Of a stretch of 15,351 nt of DNA, positions 1 through 5,894 are shown piece after piece; the first letter of the stretch is position 1; the number at the start of each line of letters is the position of its first letter. This DNA comes from Legionellaceae bacterium (GTDB lineage Bacteria; Pseudomonadota; Gammaproteobacteria; Legionellales; Legionellaceae). The DNA is taken from positions 1-15,351 of the forward strand of contig DAIDLK010000010.1 of assembly GCA_027449525.1 (NCBI GenBank), in the 5' to 3' direction. The position numbers and the translations under genes are program-made. A model generated the notes under the pieces. The model did not search any database, was not told where the DNA came from, and saw only the letters and a program-made list of their open reading frames with translations.

Positions 1-42
1 ATGACAAAAAATCCTGTCATGCCCGCGCAGGCGGGCAACCAT
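1..42 (+). repeat. Left copy of 42-bp inverted repeat (double-hairpin element)
   Basis: This sequence is the exact reverse complement of 787-828. It contains two adjacent stem-loops: ATGACA (1-6) pairs with TGTCAT (15-20), and TGCCCGC (20-26) pairs with GCGGGCA (31-37) around a GCAG loop. It resembles the dispersed palindromic intergenic repeats of many proteobacteria (GTCATGCCCGCGCAGGCGGG type). It begins at the window edge, so the true unit may extend further left. Inward, the match to the other copy ends at base 42. Confidence 0.93.
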
Positions 43-98
43 TTCTGGTTTGCTACTGAAGTAAATTAAGATAACTCGCTGACATACAATGAAAATCA

Positions 99-104
99 TA
101 TAAT
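99..104 (+). promoter_or_regulatory. Possible -10 box (TATAAT) upstream of the transposase fragment
   Basis: A perfect TATAAT lies 23 nt before the transposase start. No convincing -35 hexamer is found at 16-18 bp spacing; the nearest TTGACA-like sequence, CTGACA at 79-84, is only 14 bp away. The start itself has a full Shine-Dalgarno sequence, AGGAGG at 118-123, four bases before the ATG. Confidence 0.35.
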
Positions 105-127
105 CTCGATCGCCAAAAGGAGGTTAT

Positions 128-628
128 ATGGAGTGTATCAACGAGTTGAAGGATAGTTTAAACGTGTATTTTGGCTGGAACAAGGCGAGAATGACATGTT
201 TTGTAAATATGTTGCTTGCATTGCTTGCTACACGCACGGTTAATTTGAACAAATTGGCTTGTGTTGTATTTGGTGATGCGCTTCAATCTTCACGGTATCG
301 TAGAATTCAACGATTTTTTTCCAATTTTCCTCTGGATTATCAACAGATAGCCGGATTTATTTTTAAATTGTTTTTTGTGAGTGGTGGGCAATGGTATTTA
401 AGCATGGATCGAACCAATTGGCGTTGGGGGAAATCAGATATCAATATTTTAATGCTTGGCATTGTTTTCAAAGGAACGGCGATACCAATTGACTGGATGT
501 TGCTGGATAAGCGAGGTAATTCGGATACTCCGGAAAGAATAGCGTTGATCCAGATGTTTATTGAGCATTTTGGGGGAAATTGTATTAAAGGGATATTGGC
601 TGATCGGGAGTTTGTCGGAAAAGACTGA
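128..628 (+). pseudogene. IS4-type (DDE) transposase, C-terminally truncated
   Basis: This 166-codon frame is the N-terminal part of an IS4-like cut-and-paste transposase, a family usually about 350-450 aa long. Residues 86-100 (GGQWYLSMDRTNWRW) match the first catalytic Asp region, with D94. The segment LADREF carries the second Asp, D159. The third catalytic residue (Glu) and the C-terminal part of the DDE fold are absent. The frame stops by accident at 626-628, inside the frame of a GIY-YIG nuclease remnant, which places the breakpoint at about 615-630. The ATG at 128 has a perfect Shine-Dalgarno sequence, so this is the native start. The product cannot be catalytically active. The family call is from motif recognition; no better alternative was seen. 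Confidence 0.85.
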
Positions 629-783
629 ATGTTCATCACTTGGTTTATTATGAAATTCATTCTGATGTCTACGAAGCAATAACCAGAGAAAAACGCATCA
701 AGAAATGGAACCGGCAATGGAAAATAAACCTTATCGAGCAAAACAATCGCCAGTGGCTTGATTTGAGTATCGGATTATCTTGA
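625..783 (+). pseudogene. C-terminal remnant of a small GIY-YIG endonuclease
   Basis: The frame beginning at about 625 encodes LNVHHLVYYEIHSDVYEAI, then REKRIKKWNRQWKINLIE and QNNRQWLDLS, and stops with TGA at 781-783. This is the recognisable C-terminal half of the short, roughly 90-100-aa UvrC-like GIY-YIG proteins, which typically read N-x-LVYYE, A..REK.IK.W.R..K..LIE and N..W.DL. The N-terminal half with the GIY and YIG motifs is missing and replaced by IS4 transposase sequence. Only about 52 codons remain and no start codon or ribosome binding site is present. The stop lies directly against the right 42-bp repeat. The fragment should be non-functional. Confidence 0.85.
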
Positions 784-786
784 TGG

Positions 787-828
787 ATGGTTGCCCGCCT
801 GCGCGGGCATGACAGGATTTTTTGTCAT
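787..828 (-). repeat. Right copy of 42-bp inverted repeat (double-hairpin element)
   Basis: This is the exact reverse complement of 1-42. It folds into TGCCCGC/GCGGGCA and ATGACA/TGTCAT stem-loops. Read on the plus strand, the GC-rich stem is followed by GACAGGATTTTTT, so it could also act as a weak intrinsic terminator between the mobile remnant and the gene at 922. The terminator role is inference. Confidence 0.93.
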
Positions 829-854
829 GTACAGAGGACTGACCGTTACGCTCA

Positions 855-884
855 TTTACATCGCTGTATAGTTTGTAATATAAT
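855..884 (+). promoter_or_regulatory. Sigma70-type promoter of the 442-aa protein gene
   Basis: A -35 box TTTACA (855-860, 5 of 6 consensus bases) and a perfect -10 box TATAAT (879-884) are separated by 18 bp. The start codon follows 37 nt downstream. This is one of the best promoter matches in the window, and it lies just outside the right 42-bp repeat. Confidence 0.65.
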
Positions 885-921
885 TCGCAAAATTTCTTGA
901 AGCGAATTAGAGCTAACCCAA

Positions 922-2250
922 ATGCCACCTATTAGTCCAAGTCAGTCACGTGAGAGACTTATTGTTTTTATTATTGATGAGCTATTGAATTACGATCTGA
1001 TAAAAACAGATGATGATTATCAAGCAATCAACCACTATGCGCAACCAGCTGATTTGCTTGCAGCCCTGCGGGCACTCCGTGACTACCAGTCAGCCGAACT
1101 CTTTACTGTAGAAAATTGTCGTCGTTTATACACTTCCGCTGACCCGGGTAGTGTTGCTGACCAAATAATTGAACAGTTCAGAAATCCGCCTCCGCCTCCA
1201 GCTCTAACCTCTCAAGCACGGGCTGTTCTTTTTTGGCACGAGCAACATGCTTTAATTGACCGCCGAAGAGTAGCTGGGTACACTGAATCCAATCAACGGT
1301 CACTAGCGCCAGATGAGCGCCGTATTTTAGATGTTGTACAAGCCCATTATTCGCCAATTCAGATGGTTATTCGAGAACTTGCTGCACGTTACGAACAAGC
1401 TCCGGCTATGATCGAGGTGAATGGAAATACCGTTGTATTACCGTTACGTAAAGCAGAGTTCGATCAGCTTGCACTCGACTTAGATCATCAACAACGTGGG
1501 TTGCACGCCTACTACCAGCACGCGACACACACTTTATGGCGTTATTTAAATGGTCCTAATCCATGGCGTGGTAACGAAGCTGTTATCTTAAGCGATCACC
1601 AACAAAACTTAATTGCCCAAATTTGGTCTGCAGTGAAGGATATGAGCCTTCCGCCTGCCTTAGGAGGAGCTGCTGGGGACTCATCAGAAGTGGCAGTTCG
1701 AGTAGAGCATCGTGTGCAATTATTTATTCAACGATTAGCCGAAAATTTGGCTCGTGCGCACAACTGGGATCATAACGTCGATGACATGCTAGAAGACACA
1801 CCATCCTGTTCGATGTACATAGAAGGTGCTTTGTTCGAATCAGTGCTCGATCACCCTCTGTTTGAACGCCTGTTAACACCTGAAAAGCTACGGGCAGAAG
1901 TACGCCAATGCATTCGAGAACACTTAAGTGTTTATTTCGAGCAAAATAATCGACAGGTAGATTCAATTCGTGAAGCAATAGAAGCATTTCAAGTCGCAGG
2001 CGTGTGGGATGCGCTACCCGTACCCCAGCAACAACTCCTTGTAGCAGCGAATCTGCCCCATCCAGCACAGCAAGCTTTGATTACTCGCTTGCGAAGTCGC
2101 TATGATTTTCAAGATACACTGCACATGGCGGCAATAGAAACTATTTTGGCCTCGCAACCTGCACATCTTTTAATAGAGGCGAGAGAAGGTAATCTTCGCG
2201 CGTTACTTGACGCAGTATCGTCACCCAGACCTGTGGCTATGAGTCTGTAG
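922..2250 (+). CDS. Protein of unknown function, possibly effector-like (442 aa)
   Basis: This is a long intact frame with a good promoter (855-884) and a weak ribosome binding site (TTAGAG, about 9 nt before the ATG). No signal peptide or membrane segment is seen, so a soluble, mostly helical protein is expected. Visible features are a run of five prolines at residues 89-93, a Gln-rich central part, and a C-terminal block with AHNWD (279-283), PSC (294-296) and HPL (311-313). From memory, the spacing AHNWD...PSC...LF.S.L.HPL recurs in large Legionellales proteins suspected to be Dot/Icm substrates. That resemblance is recalled, not computed. There are no enzyme motifs I can name. It sits alone between mobile DNA and the rpsB leader, as expected for accessory cargo. 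Function is unknown. Confidence 0.82.
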   Translation: MPPISPSQSRERLIVFIIDELLNYDLIKTDDDYQAINHYAQPADLLAALRALRDYQSAELFTVENCRRLYTSADPGSVADQIIEQFRNPPPPPALTSQARAVLFWHEQHALIDRRRVAGYTESNQRSLAPDERRILDVVQAHYSPIQMVIRELAARYEQAPAMIEVNGNTVVLPLRKAEFDQLALDLDHQQRGLHAYYQHATHTLWRYLNGPNPWRGNEAVILSDHQQNLIAQIWSAVKDMSLPPALGGAAGDSSEVAVRVEHRVQLFIQRLAENLARAHNWDHNVDDMLEDTPSCSMYIEGALFESVLDHPLFERLLTPEKLRAEVRQCIREHLSVYFEQNNRQVDSIREAIEAFQVAGVWDALPVPQQQLLVAANLPHPAQQALITRLRSRYDFQDTLHMAAIETILASQPAHLLIEAREGNLRALLDAVSSPRPVAMSL

Positions 2251-2252
2251 CA

Positions 2253-2281
2253 TTGCTTTTATTCAACCGTTGTGCTATTTT
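2253..2281 (+). promoter_or_regulatory. Candidate promoter of the rpsB operon
   Basis: TTGCTT (2253-2258) and TATTTT (2276-2281) are separated by 17 bp and start just after the stop codon of the upstream gene. The match to consensus is moderate (3/6 and 4/6). A transcript from here would carry a leader of about 100 nt, long enough for the S2-type control region. Confidence 0.4.
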
Positions 2282-2320
2282 GCCTTGGTTTTAATGTAAC
2301 TACACACACATTTCGTCACG

Positions 2321-2381
2321 TACAAAAGGGTCCCGTTGTGGGTTTTGTATGGGAAGTGTGGAGGCCTAACCCTAATTGGAG
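2321..2381 (+). promoter_or_regulatory. Structured rpsB 5' leader, candidate S2 autoregulatory site
   Basis: A stem TACAAAA (2321-2327) / TTTTGTA (2343-2349) encloses a bulge GGGT (2328-2331) and an inner stem CCC/GGG with the loop GTTGT (2335-2339). AGGGT (2327-2331) is complementary to ACCCT (2369-2373), a possible tertiary pairing lying just upstream of the Shine-Dalgarno sequence TTGGAG (2376-2381). In E. coli and relatives, ribosomal protein S2 represses its own rpsB-tsf mRNA through a conserved leader. Position and fold suggest the same here, but I did not compare against a covariance model. Confidence 0.5.
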
Positions 2382-2390
2382 TCAAGCAGT

Positions 2391-3149
2391 ATGAAGGTAA
2401 GTATGCGAGAACTACTCGAAGCAGGTGCGCATTTTGGACACCGAACACGATTTTGGAACCCGAAAATGGCACAATATATCTTCGGTGCACGCAACAAAAT
2501 CCACGTCATTAATCTCGAAAAAACCATGCCGTTGTTAAATGAAGCCTTGAACTATATCGGTCGTCTCGCTTCAAATCATGCGAAAATTTTATTCGTGGGC
2601 ACTAAACGTGCTGCGCAAGACAGCATTCGCGAGCAAGCAAAACGGTGCGGCATGCCTTACGTAGACCATCGCTGGTTGGGTGGGATGTTGACAAACTATA
2701 AAACAGTGCGCCAATCTATTTTTCGCTTAAAAGAATTAAAAAAATTACGCGATGATGGTAGCTTTAATGCCATGTTAAAAAAAGAAGCCTTAATGCTGAC
2801 CCGTGAGTTAGAAAAACTCGACCGTAGTCTAGGTGGTATCGAGGACATGAGTGGTTTACCTGATGCGCTATTTGTCGTTGATGTTGGCTTTGAACGCATT
2901 GCTGTTGAAGAAGCGCGCCGGCTTAAGATTCCAGTCATTGGTGTGGTAGATACCAATAATAGTCCCGACAACATTGACTATGTTATCCCAGGTAATGACG
3001 ACTCCATGCGTGCGGTAGAAATTTATGTGCGTGCGGTAGCTGACGCCATTGTAGACGCTAAGCAAGGTAACACGGTCGGCGGAGTGTCGGACGCGGAATT
3101 TATCGAGTTAGTTGAGACCAGCAAGATACCTTCTGAACCAACTGAATAA
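2391..3149 (+). CDS. rpsB: 30S ribosomal protein S2
   Basis: S2 binds at the head-body junction of the small subunit and is needed for S1 docking. The 252-aa sequence carries the family landmarks in order: MRELLEAGAHFGHRTRFWNP at the N-terminus, IFGARNKIHVINLEKT, LFVGTKRAA, HRWLGGMLTN, TVRQSI, and DALFVVDVGFERIAVEEA, followed by PVIGVVDTNNSPD and VIPGNDDSMRA. I chose the ATG at 2391, which gives MKVSMRELL and aligns with known S2 starts. It lies 9 nt behind TTGGAG. A TTG at 2376 in the same frame would overlap that Shine-Dalgarno sequence. It is the first gene of rpsB-tsf-pyrH-frr and is probably autoregulated through the leader at 2321-2381. Nothing is unusual in length or composition. Confidence 0.98.
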   Translation: MKVSMRELLEAGAHFGHRTRFWNPKMAQYIFGARNKIHVINLEKTMPLLNEALNYIGRLASNHAKILFVGTKRAAQDSIREQAKRCGMPYVDHRWLGGMLTNYKTVRQSIFRLKELKKLRDDGSFNAMLKKEALMLTRELEKLDRSLGGIEDMSGLPDALFVVDVGFERIAVEEARRLKIPVIGVVDTNNSPDNIDYVIPGNDDSMRAVEIYVRAVADAIVDAKQGNTVGGVSDAEFIELVETSKIPSEPTE

Positions 3150-3176
3150 ACTAGATAAACCTGATGGTAATATACC

Positions 3177-3204
3177 CTTTAGCCCGGCTGCGTCCGGGCT
3201 AAAG
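3177..3204 (+). terminator. rpsB-tsf intergenic hairpin (attenuator or processing site)
   Basis: CTTTAGCCCGG (3177-3187) and CCGGGCTAAAG (3194-3204) form a perfect 11-bp stem with a 6-nt loop. No T-run follows, so it is not a classical strong terminator. In this position it probably acts as a partial attenuator, RNase site or 3' stabiliser that sets the S2 to EF-Ts ratio. The structure is seen directly; the role is inferred. Confidence 0.7.
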
Positions 3205-3227
3205 TTCATCTATAGGGAGAGTTAATC

Positions 3228-4118
3228 GTGTCAATTAGTGCAAAATTAGTGATGGAATTACGCCAGCGAACGGGTGCTGGTATGATGGAGTGTAAAAAAT
3301 TTCTTAGCATGCCGCATGTGAACGGTGACCTTGAAGTTGCGGTTCTTGAAATGCGCAAAGCAGGCCAAGCTAAAGCGGACAAAAAAGCCGATCGCGTTGC
3401 CGCTGAAGGGGCAATTGTAGCGATGCGTTCGGCTAATGGTCAAACGGGTCTGTTAGTAGAAATTAACAGTGAAACTGACTTCGTGGCCCGTGATGAGAAT
3501 TTTATCCATTTTTCGCAACAAGTGGCTAAAACAGCTCTGGAGCACCAATTAGATGACGTAGTGCTGCTCGCTGAGACAACTGTTTCGGGTGAACCTCATA
3601 CCGTTGAACAGTTGCGGCAACAACTGGTCGCTAAAATCGGTGAAAACATCAGGATTCGTCGGATCGCTCTGTTAACATCGACCGGTACGGTTGGTTTTTA
3701 TCTGCATGGCTCACGTATTGGGGTGTTGGTAGCACTGAGTACACCTGATGAATCCTTAGTAAAAGATATTGCTATGCACATCGCCGCTAGCCGGCCTATA
3801 GTGATTCATCGACAAGACGTGCCAGCGCATGCTCTTGATAACGAACGTGAAGTGTTTCAGGCACAAGCCAAAGAAAGTGGCAAGCCCGCTGAAATTGTTG
3901 AGAAAATGATTGAAGGTCGCTTGAGTAAATTTGTTGATGAAGTTAGCCTGATGGGACAACCCTTTGTTAAAGATCCCAATAAAAAAATCAGCCAGTTATT
4001 AACTGAAAAAGGCGCTGAAGTAACAGCTTTTGTGCGCTTAGAAGTTGGTGAGGGGATCGAGAAAAAAGAAGATGATTTTGTTGCAGAGGTAATGGCTCAG
4101 GTTCGAGATGCTGAATGA
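3228..4118 (+). CDS. tsf: Elongation factor Ts
   Basis: EF-Ts is the cytoplasmic guanine-nucleotide exchange factor of EF-Tu. The 296-aa length is normal. The N-terminal UBA-like module has RQRTGAGMMECKK (residues 13-25) and MRKAGQAKADKKADRVAAEG. The core has VEINSETDFVARDENF (77-92), where the TDFVA segment contacts EF-Tu. The C-terminal part reads EKMIEGRLSKFVDEVSLMGQ then PFVKDP. The start is GTG at 3228, behind AGGGAG (3214-3219). A small departure from most relatives is the segment KKFLSMPHVNGD, which is 2-3 residues longer than the usual KKAL.EANGD. The stop overlaps the pyrH start as ATGA, so the two are translationally coupled. Confidence 0.98.
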   Translation: MSISAKLVMELRQRTGAGMMECKKFLSMPHVNGDLEVAVLEMRKAGQAKADKKADRVAAEGAIVAMRSANGQTGLLVEINSETDFVARDENFIHFSQQVAKTALEHQLDDVVLLAETTVSGEPHTVEQLRQQLVAKIGENIRIRRIALLTSTGTVGFYLHGSRIGVLVALSTPDESLVKDIAMHIAASRPIVIHRQDVPAHALDNEREVFQAQAKESGKPAEIVEKMIEGRLSKFVDEVSLMGQPFVKDPNKKISQLLTEKGAEVTAFVRLEVGEGIEKKEDDFVAEVMAQVRDAE

Positions 4119-4855
4119 GTGCTAACAAGCCATCGTTGAAGTACCGCCGTGTCTTGCTCAAATGCAGCGGCGAAGCGCTCATGGGCGATGCACGCTCTGG
4201 GATTGATCCGTTGGTGTTAGATAAAATTGCTCATGATGTGGCAGATTTAATTCAAATCGGTGTTGAAGTTGGACTTGTGGTTGGTGGTGGTAATTTATTC
4301 CGTGGCAAGGAATTGTCAGCCGTTGGCTTAGGGCGGGTAACTGGCGATCACATGGGTATGCTTGCAACGGTTATGAATGCGTTAGCGCTTCGCGATGCCT
4401 TAGAGCGTATTGACTTGCCCGCACGTATTATGTCGGCTATTCCGATGCTCGGAGTAGTGGATCCTTACAATCGTCGCAAAGCAATAACTCATTTGCGTAA
4501 TCAACAGGTGATTATCTTTGCTGCCGGTATCGGAAATCCTTTTTTTACTACCGATACAGCAGCGTGTTTACGCGCTATTGAAGTAGATGCTGACATCGTA
4601 CTGAAGGCAACAAAAGTGGATGCAATCTACTCTCGCGATCCGGTGAAATACCCTGACGCGGTACGTTTTGAGTCACTTACTTACCGAGAGGTGTTAACGC
4701 AAGGTCTTGAGGTAATGGATTTGACGGCAATTTGCTTATGTCAAGAACACGGAATGCCATTACAGATTTTTAATATGACGCAACCTGGCGCGTTAATGGC
4801 AATTGTGCGCGGTGAAAAAGTTGGTACGATTGTAGGAGAGCAACATGCTAAATGA
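4115..4855 (+). CDS. pyrH: Uridylate kinase (UMP kinase)
   Basis: PyrH uses ATP to convert UMP to UDP; it is a hexameric amino-acid-kinase-fold enzyme, allosterically regulated (GTP activates and UTP inhibits in characterised bacteria). Landmarks over 246 aa are LLKCSGEALMG (14-24), GGGNLFRG (57-64), DHMGMLATVMNALALRDA (78-95), GNPFFTTDTAACLRAIE (140-156), ATKVDAIYSRDP (165-176) and the LEVMDLTA...MPLQIFNM region that binds nucleotide. The start ATG overlaps the tsf stop by 4 nt and the 3' end overlaps frr by 11 nt. UDP made here is upstream of the CTP synthase step encoded by pyrG at the right end of the window. Confidence 0.98.
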   Translation: MSANKPSLKYRRVLLKCSGEALMGDARSGIDPLVLDKIAHDVADLIQIGVEVGLVVGGGNLFRGKELSAVGLGRVTGDHMGMLATVMNALALRDALERIDLPARIMSAIPMLGVVDPYNRRKAITHLRNQQVIIFAAGIGNPFFTTDTAACLRAIEVDADIVLKATKVDAIYSRDPVKYPDAVRFESLTYREVLTQGLEVMDLTAICLCQEHGMPLQIFNMTQPGALMAIVRGEKVGTIVGEQHAK

Positions 4856-5402
4856 GGTAAAAATTGATGCTGAACGCCGTATGCAAAAAGCGGTAGAAAC
4901 GTTACAACATGAGATGAGTAAAATTCGCACCGGTAGGGCGCACGCCAGTTTATTGGATCATGTCCAAGTCGATTATTACGGTAACCTTACTCCATTAAAT
5001 CAAGTAGCGAATATTACCAGCAGCGATGCACGCACCTTAGTGGTTACGCCATGGGAAAAATCCATGATGGCAGCGATCGAAAAAGCCATCCTGAGCTCAG
5101 GTTTAGGACTTAATCCCGCTAATTCAGGTACAGCTATTCGAGTTCCCATGCCACCGTTGAGTGAGGAACGCCGCAAGGAAATGACCCGCGTGGTCAAAAC
5201 GGAAGCAGAACAGGGGCGAGTGACCGTCCGCAACATTCGTCGTGATGCTAATCATCAATTGAAAGAGGCAGTCAAAGCGAAAACGCTCTCTGAAGATGAC
5301 GAACGCCGTGGCAATGAAATGATCCAGAAATTAACTGATCACTACATAGCCGAAGTTGAACGTGTGCTAGCCGAAAAAGAAAAAGACTTAATGGAAATTT
5401 AG
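4845..5402 (+). CDS. frr: Ribosome-recycling factor
   Basis: RRF splits the post-termination 70S complex together with EF-G. It is a 185-aa, tRNA-shaped two-domain protein, here at full length. Diagnostic segments are MQKAVETLQHEMSKIRTGRA (domain I helix, residues 13-32), DYYGNLTPLNQVANI (domain II), TPWEKSMMAAIEKAI, GLNPANSGTAIRVPMPPLSE and ERRKEMTRVVKTEAEQGRV, then VRNIRRDAN. The start lies within the pyrH 3' end, behind an AGGAGAG-like ribosome binding site, so translation is coupled. It ends the conserved cluster: only 5 nt separate its stop from a converging gene remnant, and the usual downstream genes (uppS, cdsA, dxr) are absent. Confidence 0.98.
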   Translation: MLNEVKIDAERRMQKAVETLQHEMSKIRTGRAHASLLDHVQVDYYGNLTPLNQVANITSSDARTLVVTPWEKSMMAAIEKAILSSGLGLNPANSGTAIRVPMPPLSEERRKEMTRVVKTEAEQGRVTVRNIRRDANHQLKEAVKAKTLSEDDERRGNEMIQKLTDHYIAEVERVLAEKEKDLMEI

Positions 5403-5407
5403 ATGAA

Positions 5408-5837
5408 TTAAAACATCCCTTTAGCGTGCTCAATCTCTAGCGCTTCGAGCATAAATAACGAGTCGCTAGACTCTCTCAAGAGTGCTTGTTCTAATCGAGC
5501 ACGCAGTTCAATGCGGCCATTTTCCATTTTACTCAGCAAATCTGTATAATTTGAAAATTGATGTTGGTACCAAGATTGTAGGGCTGAATCACACAGGAGA
5601 TAGTGGTTTCTATAATTATCAATCGTACTAACATCTCGAAAGCATTTGTAATCACGTCGGTGTTTGTGCACTTGATACGCTTGTGAATTAGCTATAATAG
5701 TGTCTATCTGTTGTTGTAATTTAGCTGAGTATCTTGTTTCAGGAGTGGTGCGCAGATAACGACGTAGCACTTCAAAAACAAGCGAAATTTCCTCCGGGGA
5801 AAGATGTTGAGTTTTTGCTATTTCGCTAGATGCTTCA
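5408..5837 (-). pseudogene. Unassigned protein gene truncated at its 5' end by an IS256-family element
   Basis: The minus-strand frame is open from its stop (5408-5410) up to the first base of the IS terminal repeat at 5838. Just inside the repeat, a TGA (5840-5842) closes it. The roughly 142 codons read from PEASSEIAKTQHLSPEEIS through a Tyr/Gln/Arg-rich helical region to LFMLEALEIEHAKGMF. No domain is recognised. The first possible start after the junction is GTG at 5770, giving 120 aa, but the frame and amino-acid character continue upstream of it, so the original gene was longer. The DNA on the other side of the IS (7230-7341) does not continue the frame: all three minus frames carry stops. 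The 5' part has been lost, not merely interrupted. Confidence 0.65.
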
Positions 5838-5865
5838 GGTCAAGTCCCAAAAATGCTGTAAATTC
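5838..5865 (+). repeat. IS256-family terminal inverted repeat (transposase 3' side)
   Basis: It matches the reverse complement of 7202-7229 at 24 of 28 positions, with mismatches at positions 4, 11, 12 and 16. It marks the point where the minus-strand pseudogene at 5408-5837 is cut. Confidence 0.85.
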
Positions 5866-5894
5866 GCCTCAATTCATCCCACTGAGCTCCTCTT

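Larger units (their letters stand above)
1..828. mobile_element. Putative degraded mobile cassette bounded by 42-bp inverted repeats
   Basis: Perfect 42-bp inverted repeats delimit a segment that holds only mobile-DNA remnants: the N-terminal part of an IS4-like transposase (128-628) joined to the C-terminal end of a GIY-YIG nuclease (625-783). The GIY-YIG frame ends 3 nt before the right repeat. Grouping these parts as one unit is inference. The alternative is an IS inserted beside a GIY-YIG gene, followed by deletion, between two dispersed repeats of the same family. No target-site duplication can be tested because the left repeat starts at base 1. Confidence 0.4.

Noticed and set aside
1..42. 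CRISPR repeat interpretation of the 42-bp palindromic element
   Set aside because: There are only two copies, about 750 bp apart and in opposite orientation, with protein-coding remnants between them. This is not a repeat-spacer array.
340..741. Minus-strand open frames across the mobile remnant (340-741, 449-679)
   Set aside because: They lie antisense to a recognisable transposase and GIY-YIG fragment, have no ribosome binding site, and give compositions unlike real proteins. They are shadows.
731..928. 65-codon minus-strand frame over the right 42-bp repeat
   Set aside because: Its middle is simply the translated palindrome (SCHARAGGQPS). There is no ribosome binding site and no family resemblance.
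2376..2390. Upstream TTG start for rpsB adding MESSS
   Set aside because: The TTG is part of the Shine-Dalgarno sequence TTGGAG itself. S2 proteins begin near the KVSMRELL segment, matching the ATG at 2391.
5405..5470. Bidirectional terminator at the frr / pseudogene junction
   Set aside because: Only a weak TGCTC/GAGCA pairing with a long loop and no T-run is present, which is not enough to call a terminator.
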